A stretch of DNA of 64,000 nucleotides from the NCBI GenBank assembly GCA_012295275.1, contig CM022671.1:26537822-26601821 (forward strand), read 5' to 3'. Below the pieces are notes generated by a model. The model was given only the letters and a program-made list of their open reading frames with translations, ran no database searches and was not told where the DNA came from. Numbering within the stretch: position 1 is the stretch's first letter; each line of letters opens with the position of its first letter. Positions 13,244 to 26,377 of this stretch are shown here, piece after piece. A program made the translations under genes and the position numbers. This DNA is from Chrysomallon squamiferum (taxonomy: Eukaryota > Mollusca > Gastropoda > Neomphalida > Peltospiridae).

Positions 13244-13310
<67 letters not shown>
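13199..13310. repeat. (AT)n(CTAT)n(AT)n(GA)n compound microsatellite
   Basis: AT repeat, then about eight CTAT units, then AT, then 44 bases of GA, without unique sequence between. Confidence 0.95.
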
Positions 13311-13314
<4 letters not shown>

Positions 13315-13617
13315 AATTACGATTAAAAATGATATAAATCTGCAAATTAAATTTTAATCTTCAATATTGTTTTCTGTATGAAGGTATATATATTCAAACA
13401 CACACATACACACAAATAATTAGTAATAAGTAATTGAGTTAATTATATATTGAGAGAATTAGTTATTTTTCTTCTTCACAGTGTCAGTACATTTTAAAGG
13501 TTAACGAGCTAGTTTTTGTGATTATTTAAAATCTATTAAATTCACAGGTTGAATGATATTAATATCTGTAAGAAAATCAGAACAAAAACCATTTATTAAT
13601 ACAAGTTCATACTGAAA

Positions 13618-13620
13618 ATG

Positions 13621-13656
<36 letters not shown>
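13618..13656. repeat. (TG)n microsatellite
   Basis: TG dinucleotide repeat with one TT interruption. Confidence 0.93.
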
Positions 13657-14714
13657 TGATAGAAACAGAGAGAACGTACATATAAAAATGATTAAAAGTA
13701 AAAAAAAACAAATTACGTCGGATTCAGTAATTGAGCTAGTCAAAAGGCGTCTACTATTACAGTACAAAAAACTGAATCTACACAACCAGGAAGCTCTGTT
13801 TTCAATATAAACCAAAACACCATTTTGCTGAAAAGCCTGCAGGTGCCAAACAAATAAACTTTTTAGTTTTCTTCAAAAAAAAATGCTACGAAACTCTGGA
13901 TTGAAAAGTACCCTAAAACAACGTGCGGTGAGCGCTCACACACGACAAATAAACACGGGAACACTAACCGGGGTGTTTCCTAATGTGTTGAGAAACTCGC
14001 AGCTCTCGATTTATTTAAACTCGGGAAGGTTTATTAAAATTTGATATCCCGCGATATTTTCTCCCTTTTTCTTGAGACGACGTCTGTTTCCTGTCTTCCT
14101 GAGAGGCCCAGCTGTTCCACTGAACACATGCCCGACTGCATTTCTTGTGTATACATACTTATATACCAAGCACGTCAACCTGCACTTTTTTAATTACAGA
14201 GTGCAGAACACGCAAAATTCCAAACATTCTGAAACAACACTGAAGATACTGAGAGAGGAGGGAGGGAGGATGGTCATATTATATGAATTTCGAAAATGTT
14301 TTTAATAACTCTGAGTTCGGGTTAGCCTGTCTGAAAATAGAGAGACCGAGCTTTGAACCAGAAAGATGCTTAAAAATAATGTTTTCTAAAAATGCTTAAA
14401 AAAAAAAAAAAATTATAATGTTTTCTAGCCATGAAGTTGTTAGATCGAAAGTTGTGGCTGAAAGCTCGAAGAGTGAATTAAAAAAAAAATAAATAAAAAA
14501 TAAAAAAATATTTAATTTTTAAAAATGAAAAAGTACAGTAGGTTGCTTTCAAAATAGGACTGAGTTAAAATAGTGGTAGAAATTTGAAAACAACAACAGT
14601 TATAAATAAATAAATAAATAATGAGTTCGAATTTACGGGCTATGTTGTAAAACTACTGATTTAGAGGGAGAAGTTGCTAGAAATACGGTTCTATTTAGTG
14701 TACAAGAGAGAGAA

Positions 14715-14838
14715 AAAAATATTTTTAAAATAATTGAAATTTGAAACTAAACGTTACAGAGAATTATAATGGTAGGAAAAATATTTTTAAAATAATCGAA
14801 GTTTGAAACTAAACGTTACAGAGAGTTATAATGGTAGG
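14715..14838 (+). repeat. 62-bp tandem duplication
   Basis: Units 14715-14776 and 14777-14838 are head to tail with about three substitutions, including the shared core GAAACTAAACGTTACAGAG. Confidence 0.9.
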
Positions 14839-15463
14839 AAAATTAAAATAAATATCAGGTTAAACTTGTAGAAGTTAATACAGAAAAAAAAAAAAAAAAA
14901 AAAAATATTTATGGCATGGATGAAAAAACGAATGAATGAACGAATGATTTGATGGATGGATGAATAGATGTAAAAAAAAAAATTAATACTAGAATGATAA
15001 ATTTATCCAAAAGATTATATTTAATTAATTCAAGCAACATGAAGCTTTGGAAATTTAAGCGCTCGTTATTCTTAAAACCAGACCAATCAAAGTCACCGCT
15101 TTTCCCATCGTTGCTGGCAGCCTTTTCCCTAAGTACACTAATGTTCTATTAAAACAACAATAACTCCTGTTTTAAACATTTTAAATATCACTTTTTCTTT
15201 ACCTTGTCAGTTATGCAACGGACAAAACAAAAAAGAAGTGAAAAAAACCAACAACACTGGGCGTTTCTTTCATTACCATAAACGTTCACATGTCACACAG
15301 GTTGGATAACAAAAACATGTCATAAATGAATTTCTTTACGTAAACTGTTAATGTTCTAAAATCAACACAACCGTATTACAAACACTAATATGTCAGGTAT
15401 TGTTCTGGTCAGTTTTAGAATAACAAAAAAAAAAAAAAAAAAAAAGAAGAAGAAAAAGAAAAA

Positions 15464-15612
15464 TGTTTGTTCCGTAACACCAAGTTGCACGTATTTTCCA
15501 CAATGACGTTTCTCACCAAAGATTTTCCACCGCAGAACAATGACGTTTTTCACACTTTAACTTTCCACCGAGCAACAATAACGTTTTATCGCACTCTCCG
15601 CTTTCCCCGTTC
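15464..15612 (+). repeat. Degenerate 37-38-bp minisatellite
   Basis: CAATGACGTTTCTCACC (15501), CAATGACGTTTTTCACAC (15538) and CAATAACGTTTTATCGCAC (15576) begin successive units. Each carries a TTTCCAC-type block at a matching offset, and a more diverged unit precedes them. Confidence 0.7.
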
Positions 15613-17298
15613 TCGTTTAACAATTCGCAGATCTTTTTCAAACCTACATCAAAGTGTTGAACCGTTACTTCTGTTGATCTTAACACTCGAGCAACAATTA
15701 ACTGGCAGCTAATTGTTTATTTAATGATAATGTTCGCTAAATGCGGCAAACACGGTCATCAAGGGAACGGTGGACGCCAATTTCCGAGCCAAAACAGGTC
15801 TTTGATTCTCTAAGGAGTTCTTGATTTGACTTATTAGACATTAAAGAACCGTTTAGACAGCCACGTGTTCGCAGTATTTCTCTTCACGTAGAGAAATAGT
15901 TTATTTGAAATTTTGTGTTTTTACTACACCTTAATTAAGCTGTTAATGAACAGGTGTGCTGTGCTGATAAGTATGATGTGTATGTGTGTATGTGTGTGTA
16001 TTTATGCGTAATAGTGTGTAGTTGCGTGTATTTGTGTCTATGTGTGTATTTATACGTATTTGTGTGTGAATATATATGTAGGTGAATGTATAGGTATGTA
16101 TATACTTGTATGTATGTTTGTATGTATGAGTGTGTGTAAGAATGAGTGTATGTGTAAATTGTTGTTGTTATTCTTCTTATTAGTATTATTCAGTTAATAC
16201 TGTTTTATTTTGCAAGTTATCTCACTTCTCTCTATGTTTATATTCATAATTTAAACATTTGTAACTGTGAGACTTATACCGAATCTCTTTCTCTCTCTCG
16301 ATATTTATTTCTCTCGCTTTTATTTCTTTCTCTCGCTCCTGTTTTCTTCTATAATTATGAACTATTAATATCGAAGTATTGTATTGTATGACTATATCTG
16401 TCAAGATAATCAATATGTTTAATATGCATGATTGTGTCCTTCCGTGTGTTCAGATAATCAATATTACAAACCAAATGTGATCAAACCCGAAATAAAATAT
16501 TCCACGTCTTCCTATAAATTATGTCGTTAAATTTCTAGTCATTTCTGCGCTGAAAATGTAACCTAAATGTTGCTTTAAAGCCAAGATGAAATTTTACCCA
16601 AGCAATGATATTAATTCAGTGTTAAACAAATTTCTGAATATTTTAGTGAATAATCCCATGGATTTCCTAATATGTTTTACTCTTACATGAACACAACAGC
16701 TACATTTCACGTGATATTTATTATGTCTAAGACTAAATGGTTGATTCCAGCATAGACCCGGCGCTGGGCTTCGAATCTTCTATAAATCGGTATTAGATTC
16801 ATAGCTTAAGCAATGCATAACCTAGGCTATTATATTTGTATACATTCTCACGTTATTCACTTGTTGGCTGAGAGAAAGGTGTGCACATGCAGGTGTTTAT
16901 CTCACCCGAGTGCATGTAATTTCTTGTAACAACAAAATTAATGCATTAGGCAGCGCGCTTAGTACTGGGCCGTTAATACTGCTGCAAATCTTATTTTATC
17001 TAAATCGATTAAAACCCGCAAGGTCATTGGAAGGTGGAGTGGTGTTTTATGTGTATGTATATATATATATATATTCAAAATACGAACACACACACACATG
17101 TGCATACCAATATGTCCCAGATTTCTTTATAAGTTTAAAAGTACGATATTCATTATTTTTTTTTTTATTATTATTTTTTTAAAATTTTTTTTTTATCATT
17201 TCGGCACCACTGATTGCATCACTGATGAAAACCAAAACGAGCTTTGTCTTTCCCTTACAAGCATGTAACACAAACTCTCATGTGTCCGAAATCACACC

Positions 17299-17584
17299 TA
17301 TACACACATACGTACACACACACACACACACATGAACAAACATACGTACTCACACATACAGGCAGGCACATACGTACACGTACGCACGCACACACATATA
17401 TGCGTGCGCGAACTCATCTATGTTCCAACGCACACCTGTACACACATACGTATATACACACACACACACAGGAACACACACATATATACACATATGTACA
17501 TACATACGTACTTACACGTACACACACGGATACACACACACACAGGAACACACATATATACACACGCGCACAAGGACACTCATA

Positions 17585-17632
<48 letters not shown>
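17299..17632. repeat. CA-rich cryptic repeat region
   Basis: Interrupted CA, CATA and TACG repeats with higher-order similarity (the segment ACACAGGAACACACA recurs about 75 bp apart), ending in about 45 bases of pure CA (17587-17631). Confidence 0.88.
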
Positions 17633-17633
<1 letters not shown>

Positions 17634-18040
17634 CCCTCCGGTTCCGCCACTTGTAAACATTTGAGCGCGTCCAGGTAACCAGCTAGCTGTTTTAATCTGG
17701 CTGACTTCTGTGTTGGTATTGGCAGCTACTAGTTAATTTACCTCAGTGGCCGGGACAATGAAGAGGTGTTAAAAGTACACGATCGGGCGTGAAAAGCGAG
17801 TTTTATAACGCATTACCTCTCAGGTTATTGCAAGAGATTTGCGTCTGGTTATTGTGAATGCGACCTACTGAAATATACTATTCAACCCGTTTCATATAAA
17901 CGGCTTTGAATTGTTCAGGGATTATATTTTTTATTACATCATGTAAGAAGTCTTATTTCAAAGACGGTTCTTGCAGGTGTTAAAAGCCATACTCGCCTGC
18001 TTAGGTTGTTAAATAATTAATAGTATGTTTCGCCATTAAA

Positions 18041-18042
<2 letters not shown>

Positions 18043-18071
<29 letters not shown>
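18043..18071. repeat. (AT)n microsatellite
   Basis: Pure AT dinucleotide repeat of 29 bases. Confidence 0.95.
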
Positions 18072-18073
<2 letters not shown>

Positions 18074-19352
18074 CGTGGGTAAAAGAAATTCTACTGTATT
18101 GCAATATCACGAAATAAAAAAAAAAAAAAAAAAAAAATGTAAAACGTAGAAGATGAAAAAGCAAAAAGAAAGAATAAAACATCAGAAGAATATTTATTAT
18201 TTATTATTTTTTTCATTTAAAAGTATGTGTACGTTATAGTTAAACAATTTTAAAAAAATAATAATAAAAATTTTTTTTTTGAAGTATTTTATTTGGTATT
18301 TAGTTTTGTTTCGTTAACGTTTTGTCGATTTCTGTCTCTCTGTACCATATATATTAATCAGTATAATTTTTGACACATTAAATGTATAAATTCATACATC
18401 GATTTACAACACTTCGGAATGGACAGAATGGATTTGAGGATTGTGAACGGACGTTTTCGCACTAATAATCTTAAATGAGGGGGTGAAAAAAAAAAATATC
18501 AACAGGTGTACGATAATTTTCAAAAGTGCCAGAGGTAATTAGTTTCAAGCACACCTTTTTGAACAGGCAATTGGCACGTTTTAATTTTACAAACGATAAC
18601 GCTATTTAATACCGTTGTTTGCATTCTGCTTTCGTCAAGTGGCCTGAATAGCGAGTAGTTTGCCCAGAGTCTAAGAAGCGAGACTTAGAACGAGATAAGA
18701 CATGAGGAAAGACTGTGCTATATTGAAATAAATGACAGGGTATTGAGAAAAATGACATGCCGTTATCTGAAACTGACAACAGGGCGGCCCGCTCTGATCG
18801 AAACGTACACGATTGTGTTCACGGGTTAAGTATACCCAGCACTTTATTGTAGAGGCAAACAACAATATCAGAACATACGCAGAAATTTACCCTCCGTGCA
18901 CGTGCTATTTCACCTCTTTATTGCATTACACATGCTATTTTATCTTTTTATTGCATTACGCCTGTAATTTGCATTTGTTTTTCTTGTAAATAATGATTAA
19001 TTGTAAAAATGAGTTGTTACTGTTATTGCTCGCGTCGTCACTGCAGGTTGAAAACAAAGTCGGCGGGTGGTAATGGTATGTTTATACTGAGTTGTGTTTT
19101 AAAAGTAACAATATTTCACGCAGAGTAACACGCCAGCACTTAAAAACATGAATACAAAAACAGATACGTGTACGTGAATATTTGTATATTATATTCACAC
19201 GTACATCTCTGTGTGAGTATGTGAGTGTGCGTGTGTGTATTGTCTACATATTGTACATATACCATTTACTATATATATATAAAATATATTTACATAATGA
19301 TCGAATGTGGGTAAAACACTTGTTAGAAACCAATGTCGTATGCATACGAGTG

Positions 19353-19466
19353 TGTTTGTGTGTTTGAGTGTATATGTATATATGAACTTTTGTTTGTGTG
19401 TTTGAGTGTATATGTATATATGAACTTGTGTTTGTGTGTGTGAGTGTATATGTATATATGAACTTG
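19353..19466 (+). repeat. 38-bp minisatellite, three copies
   Basis: Units 19353-19390, 19391-19428 and 19429-19466 differ by one or two bases (core GAGTGTATATGTATATATG). A diverged fourth copy follows. Confidence 0.93.
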
Positions 19467-19666
19467 TGTTTGTGTGCCTGTATGTGTATATTTGTGTGTG
19501 TGAGTGCGTGAACGTCAAACCTATTTCATTAATTTAAAACTGTTTATTTTTCATTACTTATATAGATAATTAAAACACAATATAATTCGTTCGTTCATTT
19601 AACTGGTTTTTTTTTTTTAAAGTACGACTGAAGCAAAAATAAGATCTAAAAAATAAGAGATAAATC

Positions 19667-19701
<35 letters not shown>

Positions 19702-20236
19702 ACAGAGAGAAAAAACAAATGCACAATTTTTTTTATTTCAGATAAAAAAAAAGTTTAATTTTCTTGGCACCTGCAGGTTTTCCAGGAGAATACTGTTTGG
19801 GTTCACACTGAAAAGAGAAAAATTTAGGGTGATGGTACTGATTGTGTAGATTTAGTTTTTATCGTGAAACACACATTCACCAACAAGTTCAAGTATTGGT
19901 TGTTTTTCTTTTTTCTTTCTTATGTTAACAGATCAAAAAATTGTTCTCACTCTATTTCTCTGTCTAACTCTCTGACTCAATCTCTCTCTCACACACACAG
20001 ATATACATATAATACAAACATATATAGACAATAATACGTTATTGAGAATGTCAGATTAACTTTCGATTTCAGAAAAATAACGAAAACGATCGATATCACA
20101 CATCTTTATTTATTATTGTTATTATTTCTACCAAATTTTCTACAATCATATAATCGTAATCAAACTCATTATCATCATATTATATTTTAATTATAATGAT
20201 TTACCATACTTCATCCACTGGTCGTAATCATAACGA

Positions 20237-20332
20237 TCAGCATCATCATCATCGTCGTCGTCATCATCATCACCATCATCATCATCATTATTATTATTAT
20301 CATTGCTATTATTATTATTATTATAACTATTA
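20237..20332. repeat. (ATC)n and (ATT)n trinucleotide tract
   Basis: ATC/CGT trinucleotides passing into ATT repeats. Confidence 0.85.
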
Positions 20333-21216
20333 TTTGAAATATTCTCACATTCAAGCATGAACGTCATTTCCTGCGGTCGCACGAACATAATTCCAGTTCC
20401 TCCGCGCAAAAACACCAAGTAACTTCACAGTCGTCCACAAAGACAAGCATCGATCTTTAAGACCAGTAATTGCAACACTTGATACATTAGCCACATTAAT
20501 TCTTGCTGGTAGTTATTTCGAATTTATTATCCACCTCGCCTTGCACTTTTCATGCATAAAGCATATTTAAGTACAAGCGTTCATAAATCATTACTTTTTT
20601 TTTTTTTTTTTTTTTTTTCTTCTACAATTCAAATTACGAAAATTAGCGATCGTTTTCGAAAGAAAAGACATCGCGATATTCCTCAAGTGGCCAGTGTACG
20701 TTACCAAAGTACGTTGCGAGTTAAAGGCTTTTCGTGTCTGTTTTAAATAATGGGGCTCTAGGTCCTTAATAAATATAATGAAAGAGTCGTTTTGTTTCTA
20801 GATTTGAATAACCGATTAGGTAATTAATTTTCTAAATGTGCGATGAGGGAGCAATGCGCGCCGAATTGTACCAATATATGTGCAAATTCTGTAACAGCAG
20901 CATGCAGAAATTTTTGTGTTGATAACAGTACAGTAATTTAGGTTTTTATTGACAAATAATGACTGTGTGTAAATATACAGAAAATGGGACAGTGCAGAAA
21001 CAATTTGTAGTTGTTGCCATGCTTGTAATCTAATCTAAATGCGAATTTAATCGCCGTTTTAAATCCCAGGCGTTAATGAAAGACATCTATAAAATGTTAT
21101 GCTATGAAGGTTCATTTTATCGATTCATTAAATTCATACAAACCGCAAGAGTATAAAATGCTGCTGTGTTTGTTATCATATTGATATATTTTGTTATCAT
21201 CATCAACATCGTCTTT

Positions 21217-21320
21217 ATTGCTACTACTACTACTACTACTACTTCAACTGCTATTACTACTACCATCAATACTGTTATAACTACTACTACTACTATCAAT
21301 ATTTATGCTATTACTACTAC
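21217..21320. repeat. (ACT)n-rich trinucleotide tract
   Basis: Seven pure CTA units followed by degenerate ACT/ATC triplets. Confidence 0.85.
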
Positions 21321-21982
21321 AACAACAATGCTACACTATACCCCCGTTATTATTAGCAGAAGTAATTTTTTTTTTTGAGTTATTTTTAAAATGATGTTAT
21401 TCTTATAATTTATATTATAAAATATTTACTTTAATATTTAAGAATATTTGAATAAATACAGGTTTTTCTTCAGTAACAGCATTAAAAAATTTCTGTTGAA
21501 TCGCATTTATACTTTATCTCATATTTTAAATTAAATTTAAAAAAAAAAAAAAAAAAAGAAATTAAAAAAAATTAATTAATTAATTAATAAAAAAATATAT
21601 AATAACAATAAATTAATATAAATTTGCATTATTATAATGCTGTAATTTATACACACATACACCCCCAGCTCCCCCACACACATTCACACACACTATTATT
21701 GTTATTATTTGTTTTTATTTGTTTTGTTTGCTTAACAAGCAATTTTGTTTGAATCAAGATCCATAGATCTAATATCTTTTGTCCATTTTAATTTTATAAA
21801 TATTAATAACCTTATTTAAAAAATAATAATAATAATAATAATAATTAAAAAAAAAAAAATAACAAAAATTATCATTTGAAGACACTAGCTTTCCACATTA
21901 ATTTCTTTACTCCAGTATAAATTTGTTTCCTAACTTTAATTATAAAGCTTCAATAGTTTTGTGTGCACGTATGAACATAATT

Positions 21983-22250
21983 TATACAGAGTAATAACTG
22001 TAAAGTTATATAATATAATTTATACAATATTATAACTCTATAGTTACCATCACTGCGTGTGGACGTATAATATAACTTATACAATATTGTAACTGTAAAA
22101 TTTCCAACAGTGCCTAGATGTAACATGATTTACACAATGTTATGATCGTAAAGCTGCCATACGAAACAAAACTATGTACTGTTACAACTGTAAACTTTTT
22201 ACCAACACAGCCTGTACATAACATAACATAACTGTACATAACTGTACATA
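21983..22250 (+). repeat. Degenerate tandem repeat of about 40-57 bp
   Basis: Successive segments starting near 21983, 22021, 22078, 22131 and 22173 share the pattern TATACAATAT-TGTAACTGTAAA with drift. The array ends in short ACATA and CTGTACATAA repeats. Confidence 0.6.
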
Positions 22251-22820
22251 AATATTGCCAGAGTGCCGCAGATGCAAGCAAAATATCTCCCTCACTCAAA
22301 CATAACAGTCTGCGTATAACATTAACACAAATAGTAACTGCAGACTTTAAATGACAGTTATTTCTCTGCAAATAAACAACGGTAAACACTGGTCTCATTA
22401 GGTAATGGGTGTGGGTGGAGCACATTTCACAAATAATGTATTTATCACGAAACACGTGTGCGGGCTGGGCCGCACAATGGTAATCTGAATGCAGTTAGCA
22501 AACGAGAAGGAATTTATCGCGTTATAATCGAGGCGATAATTGATACAACACCGGGTCCATTGTCTACGTAATAACCACAGTGATTTGTGGTTGTACATTA
22601 ATGACATCGGTGCATTACTCAGTGATATAAACTGTATTATACTGTGAAGTAGTGTAAATCAAGTAACTGGTTTACAGCATTATGACACCTTTATTATTTA
22701 TTAAATGTGTATGGGTACATGTATGCAAATATATATAATAAATTAATATATTTAATAAAAAAAAAAATTATATATATATATATATACAATACATCGATTA
22801 CTAAGTGAACGTATCTGGAT

Positions 22821-23050
22821 GCGTGTCTCTGTGGTTTTATTGGTATCATCGTCAGACTTCGGAGTGCGGGCGAAAGAGAGCCAGGTTCGAGTCTTGTCGT
22901 CGGCATCTGACGTTTGTCCTCCTGTACCAGAGTCTTCGCAAATACTGTCTATGTTCAGAGTGTATTCAGACAAACATAATACAACATAATATTCATTCCT
23001 AAACTCAGACAAACATAAACACACGCTCCAACGCATTTTTTTTTTCTTTC
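22821..23050 (+). mobile_element. tRNA-derived SINE-like element
   Basis: The head resembles a decayed tRNA gene. It starts GTCTCTGTGG (22824-22833), has an A-box-like TTGGTATCATCG (22840-22851) and a B-box GGTTCGAGTC (22884-22893) 44 bases on, the normal spacing for an intron-less tRNA. The T-arm keeps four of five pairs, but the acceptor stem no longer pairs, so it is not a working tRNA. A tRNA-unrelated tail follows, with two copies of CAGACAAACATAA, ending before a T-run. The family is not identified. Confidence 0.45.
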
Positions 23051-24809
23051 TGATAATATTGTTAATATTAATACGACCCTGTATCGTACATTAGCCAAGT
23101 GTATGCATTCCGTTTTTCAGATTTTCCGTGTAATAGTTTTATCAGATACCTGCGAGCCTAATGAGGCTGTCAGTCAAACAATGCTGTATGAAAACGTGCG
23201 TCATCCTGTATTGTGCCGCTGGTTGTCCAATAGTTACGATATCCGATATGTTTTTAGACCACACCGAGAGTAACACGCGTTTTCAGTAGTGACAGTGGAT
23301 CGAAATGAAAATAAAGCTAATAAATTGCAATGTTTTAGCAATATCTGACGGGTAATTCCTTACAACCATCAAAGTAAGGTGGATTATTTTCGATTCAGAG
23401 AAATTAGAATTCAAGATCTATTTTTTAGTCTTGAAATTTGCTCATCTTCAATATTGTTCTTTCACTTTAAAGTCATTTCGCACTATGTTGTTGTTGTTGT
23501 TGTTGTTGTTATTATTATTTGTTACTATGAGTAGTAGTAGTAGTTACGGTAGTATTTTTCTATTATTAATAATCATATTTTTGGGGGTGATACAAATGAA
23601 ATTAGCGGGTTTGATTTGATCTTAAAATAGCTATAAAATAGTTTAAAAATTAATGATTAATTTTGTTAACTGCAGTAATTATGACCAGTTCCAGACAACG
23701 GGATTATTATATTTAATATTATCCACTGACTGTAAGTACAACGAGTGAAAAATAGCTTATCTCTAGACTGGAACCTAAACCTATCAGATTCTTAAAACAC
23801 CTTTTTTGCTTCTGAATTTGCAACTTTTTTTAAGCCACTGACCAACGGGATCACGTATCAACTCAAATTGCACCCTGTTACCGCACCTTTAGCAAACCTC
23901 CATAATGGAGGCAGCATGTTTCATTTGTTCATGGATTCTTCTCCTCTGTGGTTTAACTTTTAAGTTGCATGCCATGTTTATCTTAGAATGTGTCTATTAA
24001 TTAGCCCACATTACAGTGCACACACGTGTTTCGGCGAGCTTTTTTTTTTTTTTTTTTTTTTTTTTCTGATGGGAATATCGTAAAGATACGACTACTGGTG
24101 TGTTTCGTGCAATAGAAAACGTTGCACGTGTCCAGGCAATACCGAGTACCGTTATAAGAAACACTGTTTACCGTTAAACAGCACGTGCATTCTGGCGCGA
24201 TGTTTACGTGGTAATTTATTCCAACTGGAATTCATATATAAGCACAGTATTTTCACATATTGTTTCCAGGTGCCCATTTTACACCTGTGTTTTGACATTA
24301 ATTTATTTTCGGATTTTTTTATTTTTATTTTTTTTTTTTTTTTTTTTTTCTTGTAATTTAAAACTTCTGACCTTGGTAAGAAAATTATTATTATTATTAT
24401 TATTATTATGTTGTTGTTGTTGTCGTTGCAGTAGTAGTAGAAGAGATAGAATTTGTATTATTGGTAGTAATATTATTACTGCTGGTGCTAGACATGTGAG
24501 AAATAAATGCGTCGCCATTTTGGTATAACCTTAACTTTCAAGATAGAACTGTGTTTCATTATATAACATGAATAAAAAATCTAACAGGAGCAGGAGAAAA
24601 TAAAATACACTCATTTCCCCCTGTATAAGCATTAAAAAAAAAAAAAAAGGTTCTTTAATATGACACATAAATTTTATTTTGATTCCTTTATATAATTTAT
24701 ATTTTCCAAACGACAAGTTTATTTCTGTTTAATCGACACAGAGTTCTACGTTAATATTTATTATCGTGTTACTGTAAAATACAAATTTAAGCGATCGAAA
24801 AAAATATAT

Positions 24810-24811
24810 AA

Positions 24812-24873
<62 letters not shown>

Positions 24874-25130
24874 TAATAATAACATAAAATTAAATAAAAT
24901 TAAAAATAAAATAAAATAAATATGATGATGATGATGATGATGATGATAATTAATATTATTTTAAAAATTATAATAAATAAATAAATAATATAAGATCAGT
25001 CGGTACTGTTATTTGCTCTACAATTACAACCATCACCACCACTACCACTACAACCACTATGACGACGTCAGTTAGTATGTCTGTAATAATAATAATAATA
25101 ATCATCATCATCGTCATCGTCATTATCATT
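24810..25130. repeat. Cluster of AAAT, AAT, ATG and ACC simple repeats
   Basis: AAAT then AAT repeats (24810-24880), nine ATG units (24921-24948), CAC/CTA triplets (25029-25060) and AAT/ATC repeats (25085-25130). Confidence 0.9.
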
Positions 25131-25260
25131 ACATTAATAACCTTATTTACATTTATTTATTTTATTCATTTATTTATTCATTTTATTTTGTTCATTAATT
25201 CATTATATATATATACTTTTATTTTTGTTTTTATTTTTTATTTTTTATTTTCTATTTTTT

Positions 25261-25416
25261 TCCCCTGCTGTAGTTGTGATCAAACAAGACTGCAATCTCG
25301 GTATAAAAATAAAAGTATATATTTTATTTTTATTTTTTATTTTTTATTTTTTTATTTTTATTTTTTTTATTTTTTCCCCTGCTGTAGTTGTCATCAAACA
25401 CGACTGCAGTCTCGGT
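25261..25416 (+). repeat. 42-bp direct repeat spaced 114 bp
   Basis: Copies at 25261-25302 and 25375-25416 (both starting TCCCCTGCTGTAGTTGT) differ at three positions. T-rich TTTTATTTT sequence fills the space and also precedes copy one. Confidence 0.92.
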
Positions 25417-26377
25417 GCACACACACAGACAAACACCTAACACTCACACTTTGCAGTCTGTATCGGTTTCTCTGCAGATCTTATCAGACAGAGCGCTAAC
25501 GGTCCAGACATCCTTACCACTGTTAGCACCGTATCGCTAAGTTTCGTTTATCCCGTCTCATTGACAATATAATATACGATACTGCATATCTTAGTCAGTC
25601 TCATAAAGCATAAATTTATAACGCTCAAAAGAGAAGAGGGGAAAAAAAAGAAAAGGAAGGCAAAAAGATCACTAAAAAGGTGTGAGAGAGAAAAAAAAAA
25701 AAAAAAAAAGGAATTGTCAATATTGCTTTCAAAAGCTGTTTGAGTTGTTGGATTTTTAATATTTTTTTGTTCCTTTCTTTCTTATTTTTTTCTTATTGAC
25801 AAACAGAATATAAGAGCGGAAAACACTTTTGAAAAAGTAACAGAGAATATTTCAATTAATATGATAGATGAAAAACGTTTGTTTGAGTTCAACGGGTGGA
25901 AATTTTTAAACAGACAATATTGATCAGTAATAATCGCGTTGAAATGAAAAGTGTCCTTGTCCGCATGAAAGAGGGCGAGCCCAGCCGGTCTTTTCACGAG
26001 CAACAAAAGAAAGGGGCTCCTTTATGCGTCGGACACAAAAAGCGTATTTTAAGAGTAACTTTTATAAGCATGACTGGACTAAGAGAATAAAACAAATAAT
26101 AAAATGTTTCACGGGGTGTTGAGAGTTTCCATGGTAACAAATGATCGTGGTACCTCTTTATTCGAGTGCTCTTGTGAAAAGGATCTCGCTCGTGAAAAGG
26201 GGAGTGCATACAATTCCGAGGTTTTCGGAATTCTAATAGTATGAGCTGAATTTTGATTCTCGACTTAGGATGAATATTTTACCCACAGGCCTGTCAAATT
26301 ACAACGCCTGCAGCTGTGCATGCATGAAAAAAAAAAAAATTAAAAAAAAAAAAAAAATCAGACGTATTTGTCCAAAT

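Larger units (their letters stand above)
8524..22820. other. Intergenic DNA, middle part
   Basis: Dominated by microsatellites and minisatellites listed separately. Non-repetitive CpG-bearing patches occur at 8560-8760, 10790-11230, 12840-13170 and 17640-17920. The patch at 10790-11230 is open for 108 codons on the minus strand (10899-11225) but shows no domain I recognise. No gene is claimed. Confidence 0.65.

Noticed and set aside
17244-17678. Overlapping open frames of over 100 codons rich in Thr-His or Val-Cys
   Set aside because: They are translations of CA/TG repeats on both strands, not proteins.
20191-20418. Minus-strand frame with poly-Asn and poly-Asp
   Set aside because: Produced by ATC/ATT trinucleotide repeats.
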